Shown: positions 45,322-58,210 of the stretch, in pieces
How the letters are laid out: each line of letters begins with the position of its first letter
Position numbering within the stretch: the stretch's first letter is position 1
Assembly: GCA_022393335.1 (NCBI GenBank)
Contig: JAJEKB010020725.1
Span: 85,106-149,105, forward strand
DNA length: 64,000 nucleotides
From: Macrotrachela quadricornifera
Lineage: Eukaryota; Rotifera; Eurotatoria; Philodinida; Philodinidae
Direction of reading: 5' to 3'
The notes under the pieces: model-generated
Database searches by the model: none
What the model was told of the DNA's origin: nothing
Seen by the model: the letters and a program-made list of their open reading frames with translations, nothing else
Translations under genes and position numbers: made by a program

Positions 45322-45409
45322 AGCAGGTACCGGGATTTATTTTTCTGGGATTTTTCAATAAATTCAAATACGTTTTTAAATAAATCTCGTACTGTCTTTG
45401 TGGGTGAGG

Positions 45410-45500
45410 GCAAAGACTAAAGTGAGGGTGAGGTCGAGGGGGTAGCAGTTGACTGAGGATGTACGAAAATCTTAATAAATTAATAAATTCCCATTAAATA
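45410..45500 (-). repeat. Inverted copy of the 8.1 kb dispersed repeat
   Basis: On the minus strand it reads AAGATTTTCGTACATCCTCA, GTTGACTGCT and CCCTCGACCTCACCCTCAC, matching 8150-8199. Confidence 0.5.
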
Positions 45501-45579
45501 AATAAATCCTGATCAATCCCATACAAGAAAGAAATCCCAAAAAAAGAAATCTCGGTATGCCCTCGCTTTTTCATCGGAA

Positions 45580-47272
45580 CCTGCGATGAACTCAGCAGTT
45601 AACTTGTGAACATCAGATAGACGATAATTTGTATTTTTCTTGCGCACATACTCTTTTAGTGATGCCCAGGCTAGCTCCATCGCATTGAGACCACAGTGTT
45701 TTGGTGGTAAACAGAGAATTTCGACACCAAAATGATTTGCTTCAACACCGATCTAGAACAAGAAGCCACCCATTTTGGCCTTAAAGAATGACATATTATA
45801 GGATCCGATGCTAAGTGGTATCAAATGATATGGATGAAAAAATGCGATTCAGATTTTGTCAGTAAGTAAGAATTTTACCTTCGGATCATAGGTTTTTGCA
45901 AGCAATTAAATGAGAGTTTTCCAGATGCGCGATTTACCTTATAGTGTCGAGTAGGCCTATTAGCCGATGACAATTCGAGTAATTGTGCCTTTGTCATATT
46001 TGAATCAAAAATCACATGATGCTCTGATAACGATTGTTGTACATGAGCCTTGTTGTAAGATCGTTTTACCCGCTTTATATTATCCGTCAATTCTGAATGC
46101 CACGGTGCATTATCAATCACAATACAAATCCTCTCATTTGGGCCTGAAATACAGTATTGAGATATGAAAACTTTGAAGATATCTTAATGCCATGATCTTC
46201 ACGAGGACGAAACGATGTTTTCCTAATCCGATCTATAAAATACTGAGAATCCATGCTATGATCTGTAGAGCAATTGAATATTTCGACAGAAGGCAAGTGA
46301 AAACCCCAATGGCTAAGCAAAGCCGAAATAGTAAGTCGCGCCCTTAAGTTTTGATTATGACGGGCAATGATGCCCGTAAATCTATTGACTGATGAAACAA
46401 CATACAAACATGTGCATATATAGCTACAGAGAGAGGGAGAGAGCGCTGAGAGAGAAGAGAAAGGAAATGTGAAAAAGCACAGCAGGGTGCTGATGGATGG
46501 TGATAGTGACCATATATCTATGGTTCCCGTCACATTGATATTCCAATATTGTTAATCAAAATGTCCGTTACCTTTGCCTGCAGTTTTACGAAGTCGACCT
46601 TCCTCTAAGTCATTGAACCAAATTGGTTTTTTCCTCGTCCATGTTACACCATGTTTCATCATGGTAACAAATGGTGCATTTTCGTGTCGAAGTTGGTCTC
46701 TCTTCCAGAAAAAATAAGTACGTTGAACAACCATAAAATTGCTATCAAGTGGAAGTTTTCCTTTGGTGGTGGATTTGTAAGTGAACCCAAGTCTATGCAT
46801 CAATTGTCGGAGAGAGCTTATTGATCGGATCGGAAAATCAGGATGTTCGGTATGGATTCTTTCAAGAAGGATGGACACAATTGGGTATATTCTCGTGGTT
46901 AAAAGCAAAGAAAATTGACAATGAATTTCGTTTTCTGTTTGTTCGGACAACTCTTCTTTTCGGAGTTGTTGGTGTAGAAATGAGGACTTTTGAAGTTGGT
47001 GTATAAGCAGAATAACTTCACTTTCGATAAGATTTCGGTGTGACCAAACGATTAGACGATCGAACAGAATGTGGTTCTTGTTCTTCGCGTTGTTTCTGCA
47101 TCTCTTGTTTTAAATGAAAAAGTGACGCGTGAGAAATACCCAACATTGCGAGCAGACGATCAGCTGTGTTGTATAAAAGTATTTTTGGACCTGTTTTCTC
47201 GGCTTCAACGAGATCAATAATTTGAAAAAAAATCTCCTTAGTGTCAATCGAAAAATGAACACCGCTTGGCAT
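45580..47272 (-). pseudogene. Tc1/mariner-type (DDE_3) transposase gene, degraded
   Basis: Starts at 47272 with MPSGVHFSIDTKEI and an N-terminal helix-rich segment (KILLYNTADRLLAMLGIS). A mid block at 46950-46552 includes SLRQLMHRLGFTYK and QRTYFFWKRDQLRHENA. The catalytic segments lie in different frames: YHDETWCNMDEE near 46660, IDNAPWHSELT near 46110, and LPPKHCGLNAMELAW near 45690, supplying Asp, Asp and Glu. A GTAAAT donor after RPTRHYK marks an intron; about 400 bp between the second and third blocks is non-coding. Stops and at least two frameshifts interrupt the gene, and the 3' end after TAEFIAG is lost. It is flanked by 99-bp inverted repeats at 45223 and 48022. Inactive. Confidence 0.7.
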
Positions 47273-48021
47273 GATATTGATAACAGAATTGGATCAAGAG
47301 AAAAAGAACGAGAAAAACAACTGAACAATAATATGGGAAGAAATAACGCGTGCTTTTGTTTTATTCCTGTTATGTTAGCTCTCTCACTCTGATATAAATA
47401 CGAATCGCAAAAGTAGATGCATATTCGCATCACCCTTATCGCGTAGACATGCATCAAACTCAAACTCAAACCCAAACGCACTAAACCCATACAGTTTGGG
47501 TTTGGTGCATGTCTATTATCGCGAACAAGCCCTCACCATGCTCTCTTTAGAAAAAAGAAGCTAAAAGACTATCGTAGAAATTATGAAATCAAAAAGTATA
47601 TTTTTTGAGAAAACGTCGTTTCAATAATATGATATAGCATTGTCTACATCAAAATTACGATGAATTCATAATGAAGAGAGTTTATCTATTGATCCATTGT
47701 CAATGCCAATCAATCCCTATGGATGACAAACATAGATATTGAGAGGGTTTTGGTATTGTTTCTCGTGAAAAACAATCTTTCAAAAGACGCAAGGCATATT
47801 TTCGATCGATTACATTCAGTTTTCTTATGATAAAAGGAAATGATCTTAAATTTTTTGTGGATGTGGGACCGATGTTCTTAGGTAAAATGCACGTGAGAAA
47901 TAAAAACAATTGTCCGATGCCCGTCGAGTTCGATAACTTTCTTTCAAAGAAACGATTGGCTAACGACTGTTTCAATGATTGATCATATCGGTTTTTATAC
48001 AGTTTGACGTCCCCTCGAAGG
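47273..48021. other. Region between the Tc1-like gene and the right inverted repeat
   Basis: Includes a palindromic CATGCATCAAACTCAAACTC ... TTTGGGTTTGGTGCATG segment (about 47449-47514). A 91-codon ORF (47700-47975, minus) shows no domain. Confidence 0.35.
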
Positions 48022-48120
48022 GGCTACGCACTGGTGAAAACCGCAGATCGGTAGCTCAAGCTAGTGTCGAGATATTCAAAAAATAATGGAGTCTCTTTAA
48101 TTCTGATGCCAACATTAGAT
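48022..48120 (-). repeat. 99-bp inverted repeat, right arm
   Basis: Inverted partner of 45223-45321, with a few substitutions (for example TTGGCATC for TCGGCTGC). Beyond it the sequences diverge. Confidence 0.75.
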
Positions 48121-49397
48121 GATCGGATACAGTGGTGTTAGTAGGTTGGATGAGACGGGATTGGATGGCACGTATGTGATAAAATTGTCGTCGCTCCTTA
48201 CATTGTCGCGACATTTATGACCTCTTCATATTTGCGCAGCTCTATTTCTCATCTTCCTCTCTTTAGATCGGCGTACTCGCTGAAAGAAAACAGAATAAAT
48301 TATCGATCGAAGTGTTTGGAACATTCCAGTGATGGAAAATTGTTTTCATCGTTGTCTTTCTTGCCTTCGGCGTCCACAAGCAAATGAACTCAGACCACCC
48401 CCATTAGTGCTTTATAAGTAAGTTAGAAAATATAAATGTGCCTCGCATACAAACCAAAGAAACTTCGTAATATTTTTTTCTACAGGAGAGAGTATTGTTC
48501 AAAATAGGACTTAGAGGAATTTCAATTTACTGTAGTGTGTCGCTTTTGACCAATCTTGCAAATTCTTTTGAGACATCGAAGGACAGCTGAAGGCTTTCGT
48601 ACAAAGGGATCCTAATTAAAAACTACAGCTATTGAAGGTTCTGCCTTTTAAATAGCTTACGGTCTTCAAAACCAGACTACCCATATCCGTCTCCGATTTT
48701 TCACTCATCACTGTTCTCTTGCCCACCGTGTTTTCATTTTCTTCCTATTACATGGTTTGCCGCAGAAATACTATATTATGACCGGGCGATCTCAAACAAA
48801 GTTCATCATCAACATATAAATTTTTCGCCACAGATAGAAATCGTAAAGAGCTACATTTCCATATAATAATGTATAGAAAGCTTGATCGATTTATTCACGA
48901 ACATTTCATTGTTTGAACATTGAGTGAACTCTGGAAAGAGTCTATTTCGACCATTTTACTATATTTCTCTTCGTGGAATATCTCATTCGAGAGTCTCTTA
49001 TCTACGCTTTATTCAATACAAACTGCATAAAAATGTATTGATGATGAACGCGGAAATCACGTCCACAGTGGCTTTTTTCTGTCACTAATAGCAGTCACAT
49101 TTTCGATTTTGTTCTTCTTAACTCACAATGTTGTTGATGAATTTTTCTGAAATTTTTTTCTACATATCAGAATAAGATACAGAGCCCATGGTATGATTTC
49201 CAGAGCGACGGCTTGTAATAGAGCGAAGCTAAACACCAAAGATTAACGTCTCATGGAGCCTTCCATTGCTCGTAGTCGTTGCGTTAGATCCGAGCGACCT
49301 TCTGGTGGAAGAATGTGAATTGTTGAGACAATCAAAACTACTAAACTTTTCAACATTAGATCACCAAGTGAACGAGAAAACACAAAATGTTGTTATA
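48121..49397. other. Region with one possible small coding exon
   Basis: At 48332-48418 (+) an ATG opens a Cys-rich segment, MENCFHRCLSCLRRPQ, ending at a GTAAGT donor; a CTACAG acceptor follows at about 48485. The continuation meets a stop soon in the expected phase, so a gene is not established. The rest shows nothing recognisable. Confidence 0.25.
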
Positions 49398-50122
49398 GGG
49401 TCGATTTTAGATGGTCTGCTTGCAAGACAACTGTAAACGATTATATAGAAAATTATCTTATTATCTCGAATCGATTAATTCAAATACATGTCTTTAATGA
49501 TGGATTGTGATAATGAATAATCCAGAGAATTATGGCAAAGCTACGGTCTGTCCATACGTTTTTCGTATTTTTTTCTGGAACACAAAGCGGAGGTGCGATA
49601 CTCAATCGTCTTGCATACCGAAAATACGGCAAACCAATCACAAAGGTGTCGAAAATTAGCAAAGCTAATCGACTTCGTTAGGCTCTACTAATTTCCTTAT
49701 AGTAGGGCTTTGATGCAAATTTCCAAAAAAAAGCCTGGATTTACCATAGTTGATATTGTCTTAAACCCCTCAAAATACAATTCAACCTCTCGAAGCAATA
49801 CTTGAGCCGTAATCTATTTCTAAAGAAATTAGCAGAGCCTAACGAAGTCGATTAGCTTTGCTAATTTTCGACACCTTTGTGATTGGTTTGCCGTATTTTC
49901 GGTATGCAAGACGATTGAGTATCGCACCTCCGCTTTGTGTTCCAGAAAAAAATACGAAAAACGTATGGACAGACCGTAGCTTTGCCATAATTCTCTGGAT
50001 TATTCATTATCACAATCCATCATTAAAGACATGTATTTGAATTAATCGATTCGAGATAATAAGATAATTTTCTATATAATCGTTTACAGTTGTCTTGCAA
50101 GCAGACCATCTAAGATCGACCC
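49398..50122. mobile_element. Foldback MITE with near-identical arms
   Basis: 725 bp, with ends GGGTCGATTTTAGATGGTC and TCTAAGATCGACCC flanked by TA (49396-49397 and 50123-50124). Arms are about 290 bp; the same 60-codon stretch reads identically from both arms. No transposase. Confidence 0.8.
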
Positions 50123-50124
50123 TA

Positions 50125-51668
50125 GCGAGGCAGACGGATGAACGCTATAACGCTATTTTGACGCGTTAGACGTGAAAATATAAGAAATCAATGCTTTGTA
50201 ACTCGTTCAATCAACAAATGAAGTAAATCAACGCGTTCTAATGCGTTTAAACTGTTGTCGACGCATTTTAACGGATTGAAAGACAAAATAGGTCAAGCAA
50301 CACATTTTAACGGGTTGAGAAACCAAATTAGGGCATGTGACACATTTTAACGGATTAAAAACATAGATTAGTTAAGTGAATGTGTTTTGACATAGAAGTG
50401 TATTCGTTTTAACTAGTTAAAGTAGACGATGAAGATACAGATAACCGATTATCATAGGCAATGTATATTACATTCTCTTCAAAAAGAAATTGCTACATAA
50501 TCGTTGGCGAGGGCATATTTATACCATCACAGCCACATAGAGAAGAGAGAAATTTGAAAGACTCAAACAATGTCGTCTAGGTAAAAGAATCAACTAGAAA
50601 ACAATAGATATATTTAGTTTCTTGAAAAAGATGCCCGAGCGAAATATATTGTTAGACACTGAACAAAAGCAAATGTCCGTGATATAGCTGACGAATTTTA
50701 CATATAACGAAATAATAGACTAGTTTGTTTTCTATCAATCTGCGGTTAAATCTTCGAATCAGAGTATTAATATTTTGTGAGCAATCAATACTTAAATGAT
50801 TTTGATTGGGTTTCGTAAACAATGAATTAACTCAAAATGTCAGACAAATATTGGTTTCTAAGTCACACAATTCATTAAGTGCCAGCTATGAAATTCAACA
50901 TTTCTTTTCTAATGTCTTACAACGCATTACTATGATAGATGTCGCCAATCAATACCCATCGTAATCTATATACATGTATATTTAAATGTCTTTCTTTCTA
51001 TTGGTGTTCGCGTTGTTCTTTTTCTCAGTTCTATTGTTCCATTGTTTCAGGAAGCCTAATTTGAAATACTTGCGTCATATTCATGTCTTTCGAACTAATT
51101 CACAATGAGAGATCAGTCGAGGCACCACTATTGTTGTTACTTTTAAAATAATTTTTTCCATCAGTCGAAAACTATTTTGTTCTTTCAACTCAAAGAATTT
51201 TTTTATCGCGTGTTGATGAATTTTACATTGCATGAATTTATCTCGAACTTTTTCATTTTGTGTTAGTGAAATGTGGTTTGTGTGAAATCATCTGAAATTT
51301 TTTCCTTTAACTGGAAGAATTTTTTTATTGCATGTTAATGAAATGCACTTTACATGAATTTATCTCGAATATTTTCACATATAAAGAAAATAGTGGTGTC
51401 CTTCGACAAAAATCAGATCTCTTGTAAAATAGACGGTATGAATATTTCCTTCTTGTACAATTCTCAGTAGTATATACGAATAGAATTATGTATGCAGTTC
51501 CCTATGGTGTTGGTCGATTAAAAGAAAAAAAATCGACACTTCAACTTATACTCAAAATACGGTGCAGTAGGAACTATTTACATAGTTCACTCGATATTTG
51601 TATTGTGCATAGTTACAACTGTGTGCAACAGGAGATTTTGACTCATTTCCCTGTCGTGATGTAAAATA
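50125..51668. other. Non-coding region with short tandem repeats
   Basis: From about 50215 to 50360, ACGCATTTTAACGG(A/G)TTGA-type units recur every 40-55 bp. Near 51190-51375 a GCATGAATTTATCTCGAA word recurs. No gene was recognised. Confidence 0.4.
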
Positions 51669-52425
51669 CAGGGGTTGCCAAAATTATAGACCTCCCTATA
51701 TCTCATCGAAGAAAATTTATCTTGCGTTTCTAAAAGACATTCATTTCTCTGGTATCTATGTTCGTTAGATAGATATATGTATGTACTATATGCACGTATC
51801 CCCCCACCTTTATGAACTCGCTTTTACGAACGTTCAAATCGAGTCTGATCGTTCCGAAAACGACGAATATAAATTCGGTTCTTTCGATTAAGCACTTCAT
51901 AATTACTTTCATCAGAAAAAATCACATTGGACCAATCTTCCACTGACCAATTCAAATGTTCGTAGCACCATTGAAGACGATGACGTCTTTGTGCTGGAGC
52001 TATTCGAGGTTTTCGTGGTGCAATATATGATACCATGTTAAAATCTCGAAGAATACGACTAATTGTTGAACGACTAATGGATATATTCAGCTCTGTATGA
52101 ACATATCGTACGAGATCAGCCAATGAACACGTATCGTCTCGAAGTTGTTGGAGTTTGATCAATCTTCGTTCACGATCGGTTAGCTTCCGTGGACGTCCAG
52201 CAGCAGGTCTCGTTGCAACTGTATGAAATTGATCAAATTTACGAATTGTTTGACGAATACAACGACGAGAAACTTTCAAATTACGAGAAATTTCATGCGT
52301 GCATATAGTACATACATATATCTATCTAACGAACATAGATACCAGAGAAATGAATGTCTTTTAGAAACGCAAGATAAATTTTCTTCGATGAGATATAGGG
52401 AGGTCTATAATTTTGGCAACCTCTG
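51669..52425. mobile_element. Tc1-like element, internally deleted
   Basis: 757 bp, with ends CAGGGGTTGCCAAAATTATA and GGCAACCTCTG flanked by TA (51667-51668 and 52426-52427). Inverted arms are about 125 bp. It contains the 5' part of a Tc1 transposase and nothing of its 3' half, so it is a deletion derivative. Confidence 0.85.
51824..52279 (-). pseudogene. Truncated Tc1-type transposase
   Basis: A 151-aa ORF with two helix-turn-helix segments: SRRCIRQTIRKFDQFHTV then GRPRKLTDRERRLI, and ISISRSTISRILRDF. The first catalytic Asp follows in VIFSDESNYEV. The protein ends a few residues later, without the second Asp and final Glu. DNA binding could survive but not catalysis. Confidence 0.85.
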
Positions 52426-52479
52426 TATTTAAAAGTCTATGGTGAACAGAATATATTAGTTGAAAATAGTGTTTTTTCA

Positions 52480-54068
52480 GTACTGAAGATTCGTCTCTTT
52501 ATGGAATAGAGAGAGAAAACAGGCGAATTCGACGTAAAGCAGTAAGCCGTTTCGGCTCCATTGGCTCGCTCTATGACATCCGTACTGACAATGTGTTGCT
52601 CGGAAACGTCTTTTATGGCAACCTACCCCAAGATGCCGTGAGTGAAATCCACTGTCAGAAATATGACTTTGACTATGACGACTCAAATTCATGGTCCTCA
52701 AAATTCGAAAAATTGAATATTGAAGCTGAACTCCGATTGAGCATTCTCTCAGGACTAGTTTCCTTGGAAGGAAATGTTGGATACCAGAAAACAAAGGATA
52801 ATAGTGACCTTAACAAAGGAGTTACTTTCTTCTTTATGTATCAGAGTAAAAGACAAGCCTTACAAATTGCATGCCAAGGTATCAGTGAACATGTCAACCG
52901 GGATGCATTCAAAGATAGACAAGCAACACACGTTATTACAGAGATTTTATGGGGTGCTAATGTATTAGCTGCTTTCGAACAACGGAATACCATGCATCAT
53001 ACAGAACGTAATATCTCGGGAAAATTGAACGTACCGATAGAAAAATTGAAGAAAGCTTTGAAGGCAAATGCTGGCGCTGAGATTGATTTTGAAGATGACA
53101 ATGAAATTGACAAGAATCACACTCGTATTCGCTTTTCTGGCGATATTAAAATGAATAATATACCAACTACTTATTGCGACTTTGTAGCTATGATTCAAGA
53201 GATACCAAAAAAAATCAACGAACTTAATGGAGGTCTTGGAGTACCGATCGAATTCACATTGAGTCCGATTGAAGAAGTGGCTTACTACGCACGCAAAAAG
53301 ATCGCATTACAAATTGAAACTATTATCACTATGAAAATTAACAATGCGCTCACAGAACGCATCGAAGCTGTATTTGATCAAGGTCTGGCGAACAGTCGTG
53401 AGATTAACTCGTGCATTGAGATGCTCGAGTCGTTTCGTCGTCATTTGCCCGAATATGAAATACTGCGTGCTAGGCAGGATAAACTGGCAATGGAGGAGGA
53501 GATGGCCAATTTTCGTTATCAACTTCGTCAATATTTGGTGAAGTTACGAACAAATGCTAAAGAAGAAAAACAAACCGCAAAGCGCCTTGATGAGCTATTG
53601 AGTAAACAGCTGCAAGATGCTACGCAAGCAAGAAATAAATTCTTCGATGCTTATGGCGTACTACGCAATAAATGTGAGATTATTCGTCGATGTCATGAAT
53701 TGGAAATCGAATGTCCAGTGTTGCACGCATCATTTTCTGAATCAGAATTGGGAAGTCAAGAGACGTATGTTCTTCAAACCAGTACATATCTTCAACGCTA
53801 TAACCCTGATGAGTTCAACCACCGATGCAGACGCTTTTTTGAACTACGAGAAGAAAGTAAAAACAAAGGTGTGCGATTCATCTTTCTGTTTTATAACCAT
53901 AATAAGGAAGACCTAACGACAACAGCTATCGAATTGTATCGAAAACATGCGAGTGAGTACTCAGTACAAATGAAAAAGGAGATTTCTTATTCTAAGGATT
54001 TCGGCGGTCCCCATGATTCCCGAAGGGAAAATGCCGAACTCTACTGTCACTCCCAGCTGTTGGATTGA
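52480..54068 (+). CDS. SNTX/stonustoxin-like pore-forming family protein
   Basis: The frame is open from a TTTTTTCAG acceptor at about 52479 to the stop at 54068 (about 530 codons). The first ATG-like start falls inside the domain, so the true N-terminal exon lies upstream and is unseen. The N-terminal part matches the SNTX/neoverrucotoxin MACPF-like domain: GSIGSLYDIRTD, ATHVITEILWGAN, ISGKLNVPIEK and IRFSGDIKMNNIPTTY. A helical segment follows (about residues 250-380, charged, coiled-coil-like), then a C-terminal part with RFIFLFYNHN of the thioredoxin-like region. Proteins of this family occur in many animals, and most are not venom components; a pore-forming or defence role is inference. 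The Tc1 derivative sits just upstream, perhaps in an intron. Confidence 0.7.
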
Positions 54069-55780
54069 AGAGTATCATCAGGTTTCGCGCTTTCCCCATT
54101 CATTGAGTAATTATTGATATGCTGCTGTATGTTTATCATGTTCTCGAGACATTCATTTATAACGCACCGTATCAAACCATATATTCAAAAGAATTCACCG
54201 CATCTAATTCGACCAATCCTATCATGAAAATTTGAATCCGATACATACTCAACACTGAAAGTATTATCGTTTTTCTTATACATAAGTTACAAACAAACTT
54301 TCTTATATAAGGAATACAAGTAATATTTGCAGGTAAAAAGGAAAATTCTTTTTCATGCAGAGGAGTAGGACGAACAAGGCAATATGGCAGCCCCATTCCG
54401 AGAAGCTGATCGTTACATAATGTGAATTAGGGATAATATAGATTCGCATTTCACGAGTTACTTCCTAGAAAAAATGCCTTTATATTTGTCATTCCTGTCT
54501 TTGTCTTAATTTCGGTCTCACGTCATCAGGATAGTTTAAGGTGCTTAAAATCTGATTGATCACAGGACACACAAACGCATGAATAAGAATGAAAAAGTTT
54601 ATGCTTTTGGGTTCCAAACTTGAAAGGTTTCCTCAGTCGCACGATTCAAGCTCGACGTCGTTCTTCAACATTGGTGTGACGCTAATTTTATTCATTTTGG
54701 CCAAATCGTCGTTTTGCGAATTGATAATTGTGGTCGGATGCCTCACAAATATCTCAGTATCAATAATCGGTTTTTAAAAACATGTTAGGCGCAGTGTCAT
54801 CTAAAAGACAGCCCATGATTTGACCATCGAACGGCATCTTCTCCGTTTTGAATCCTCAATGAAGTTCGAACTTGACATTCGATGAGAACGAAAAAACATT
54901 CCAGTTCTTTTGTTCAGGAGAAATTAGAACGCCGAACAATTGATTGTTCATCGCGACAAAGGTACCGTCGCTGTCTATTAAAACACGCCAAGAAGATGCA
55001 GAGAAATATGAGGTTACCGCTTGACAATTTTGTCAAAACTGATTTTACTTTATAACTAGCTGTTTTCACACGAAGAAAAATGAACATAACAATTAATTGC
55101 TAGTATTAGCTCGAAAAACAACCAGGATTTGAAGAAATTCTTCCAATGGTCCGTCAACAATGAAACCAATAGACATTACCAAGACTGAGAAATAATTTAG
55201 ACGTTGTCTCTTCCCATTCGACGTCCAATATCATCCTAAAGTAGTTCCGTCGTGCTTGGCCCCGTCAATAATTTTTGCGACTCCCGAAATATTTTCTAGA
55301 ACCACATTGAATTTCTGCGCTGCTAAGCCTAGATATGCATGCTGTCCCATAGACAACCCGCTTACACGACAGTTGCGCGCACGACTTTTCGGCACAACAC
55401 TTATAAACGACGCTTCCGCGCGCCCCCAAGCTCACCCAGATACACTGCGTGGAAGTGTCGCCCGCGGAAATATCGTGTCACGAGATAACACTGGGATAAA
55501 AATTTGAATACCTTTCCGTTGCTTCAATCAATCGAGCTGATTTTTCTCAGTAACAGAAAAGGCAACAGAATTTTTCATCATGTGATCAAAGTTGTTTTTA
55601 AATATTGTTTGGACCTATTATACTTTATTAAAACACAAAAAATGTAACCTTAAATAAAATGCTCTATATGGGATTTCGAAAAGACTTTTTGTTCAATTAA
55701 AACTTTCATTACAACCATTCGATAAGAAAAACTTTGTTTTCCCCTCGTGAAAATCGCACCTCTGCATCTTGTTTCGTCTA
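54069..55780. other. Non-coding region
   Basis: No convincing ORF. A GC-richer stretch (55250-55510) has an 83-codon ORF without recognisable domain. No inverted repeats were seen. Confidence 0.35.
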
Positions 55781-56199
55781 CCCAGGTGAATGAATCCGAT
55801 GTCGGATCCGATCGGATCTCATAGGACCCAATCAACCGATGAAATCCTGTGGGAATTCGGGTTGTGGACCGACATTCGGATCCCTAGTGTTGGAATCCCA
55901 TCGGTTCTATTGTCGGAATTCGACGGAACCTATCGGTAGATGTTGACCGATTTGTACCCAAAATGACATATTTTAAAAAATTAGTGCCTGTGGCCAACTT
56001 TAGAGGTCAGTCAAAGTCCACCGATAGGTTTCGTCAAATTCCGACAGTAGAATCCCATCGGATTCCAACACTAGGGATCCGGATGTCGGTCCACAACCCG
56101 GATTCCCACAAATTCCATCGGTTATCGGAAGTTACATTAAATCTGATCGGTTCCGATATCGAATCGGATCGGATTGGTTGTCGGATTCATCGACCTGGG
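55781..56199. mobile_element. CCCAGGTCGATGAATCCGA MITE, copy 2
   Basis: A 419-bp copy of the element at 14296-14736. Ends are CCCAGGTGAATGAATCCGA and its near-complement CGGATTCATCGACCTGGG, flanked by TA (55779-55780 and 56200-56201). It shares the inner inverted words GTTGTGGACCGACATTCGGA and CCTATCGGTAGA. Confidence 0.85.
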
Positions 56200-56201
56200 T
56201 A

Positions 56202-58210
56202 CGAGTCATAAGCATTTTTAAGAATGCCACCGAAATTGTTCATATGACTTCTAAGCATTTTTAAATGAGTCTATATAAGGGTAACCGGTCACATTAGGTC
56301 AAATGATAATGTCTATTTTCAGTTGTAAGGTAATCAAAGGTCAGAAAATTAATCTTTTCAAAATTTCACCATTCCTCTCCTACATTGAAACTTTGTATCT
56401 TGGCCAAATCTCACAGGAATAGAGAAACATTGGCTATGATCAGCATTTGACTAGCCACACGTATGGACGATCACAGTTGTATTGATCGAGATTTGACGGA
56501 GTTTGACAAAACTCGGGAATTCTGTTAGGTCGTTAACGTAAGATTTTGGAATATAAAAAATTCAGACAGTAATAATTATTGTTCTTGAAAGTGCTAGGAA
56601 AATGTTAACTTAATTGATGTCAACTAATTTGTCGCTCATGTATGCGGCTGCCACCGCTAATTAGTGCATGGGTTCTCATCTTCTTTCAAAAGATCTTAAT
56701 GACAAATTTTCGTTCAAAGATCTCGCTAATCAGAGTGAGTTAGAGCAGGCCCCACATTTTGAACATTCACATCAACAGAATTTCCAACTTATCCATCAAA
56801 GTGCATAATTAAGTAGAGTTTGCCAAGAGCTACAAGATGGATTACTGAAGTTTTAGTTGTGAGCGAGTAACTGTGCGGAAAATGAATGATCCGTTCGAAA
56901 AGTCATGGGTCGCAATAAATCTAATAAGTATATCTCTTTGAAATATTGTCGGATTAGGATGAAAATTTCTCCATCAACGTGTTTATGAGTGCTCTCTCCG
57001 ATAACAATCCCAAAATAACTCCATAGTAGCAAAGTGTTGAATTTCCCCATGGGTTTTTTACATACATCCCTAGAAAACCAAAGGTTTTTCACGAAGCCAT
57101 TTGGTGGTTTTGAACATCATAGATTGCAGTTCGTGTGAATATATGCCAGTACTAAGAATCTCACCCTCTAAGAATATTTCCCAACACAGATAACGAGGTT
57201 ACAATTTGCCATAAACTTTCATGAAGTCTCAGGAAGGATCCATCCAGTATACTTTTTGCAATGCTTCCAAAAGGGCGGCTTTGTTTCAAAGTTGCAGACT
57301 GCACACCGCTTTTAGTGCTCTTTTTACTAGTATTCGCGGAAAACATTGAAAATGGGACATATCTGTGCTTCCGTTAGAAGGTTTTCTAGAGACCCTGCTG
57401 AAAACCAAAATACTTCTGCATCATAGACTTCCTATTTTGATTATCAGAGATTATAGTGCACATTAGTTTGTGCTATTAACAACATTTTGAGCCTTCTATA
57501 GCCTGCGTGTGACGAGATATGGAGGTTATAATATATAAAGAATTTTTATATAATGCTGCTACTGAGGTCACGGTTTCGTTCTAGTTTTATCGTGAAACTG
57601 TAATTTACCATGAAAACTTCATAGTTGTTAGTTCAATCGATGACCAACATAATTTAATTTTAAAGATGGAAATATTAATGTTGAGTTGGATATGGCGTGT
57701 GTGTGAAGTGTATGTGTGGGGTATGAGCGTAGGTGTGGGTGGTTGTGGGTAGGTATGGATGTGAATAAAAGCAGTACACACACACGTATCCACACCCCAA
57801 AACTAGGGAGAACAGCGTACTTTATACCTGATGGTAGTTTAGGTACTTTAAAATAGTTTAAAGTACTTTGTGACGTAATTATAAAGTGCTTTGGTGTACT
57901 TGAAGTACGCTGCTTCTCCCAGTCCCAAACTCACAAAAAAGAGTTAGTGGAAGTTCTAGACATAAACGAGAGCTAAAGTGTTGTACATACAGCTCTCTAG
58001 ATTTTGTAAAGAACAATATTTGATGTTCGTATTTAATGATCTCAACTATGCAGTTCTTTGATATCATGAATACTAGAAATGACCGGTAGATAGGTCGAAT
58101 GAATACTCTCAACATCAGAAAGAAAACAATGTTTTTCTTGAAAACGAAAATGGCAAGCGCATATCCCTAGAACAATATAGAGCATCTTTTCTCAATAACA
58201 AGAAACAGTT
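56202..58210. other. Non-coding region with a G-rich TGTGGG patch
   Basis: No supported gene. At about 57696-57762 the plus strand is rich in TGTGGG/TGTGTGGGG words. The rest shows short ORFs only. Confidence 0.35.

Noticed and set aside
49480..50040. Two identical 60-codon ORFs on opposite strands
   Set aside because: They are the same sequence in the two arms of a foldback element.
55256..55507. 83-codon GC-rich ORF
   Set aside because: No domain, no splice partner and an unusual composition; kept only as part of the non-coding entry.
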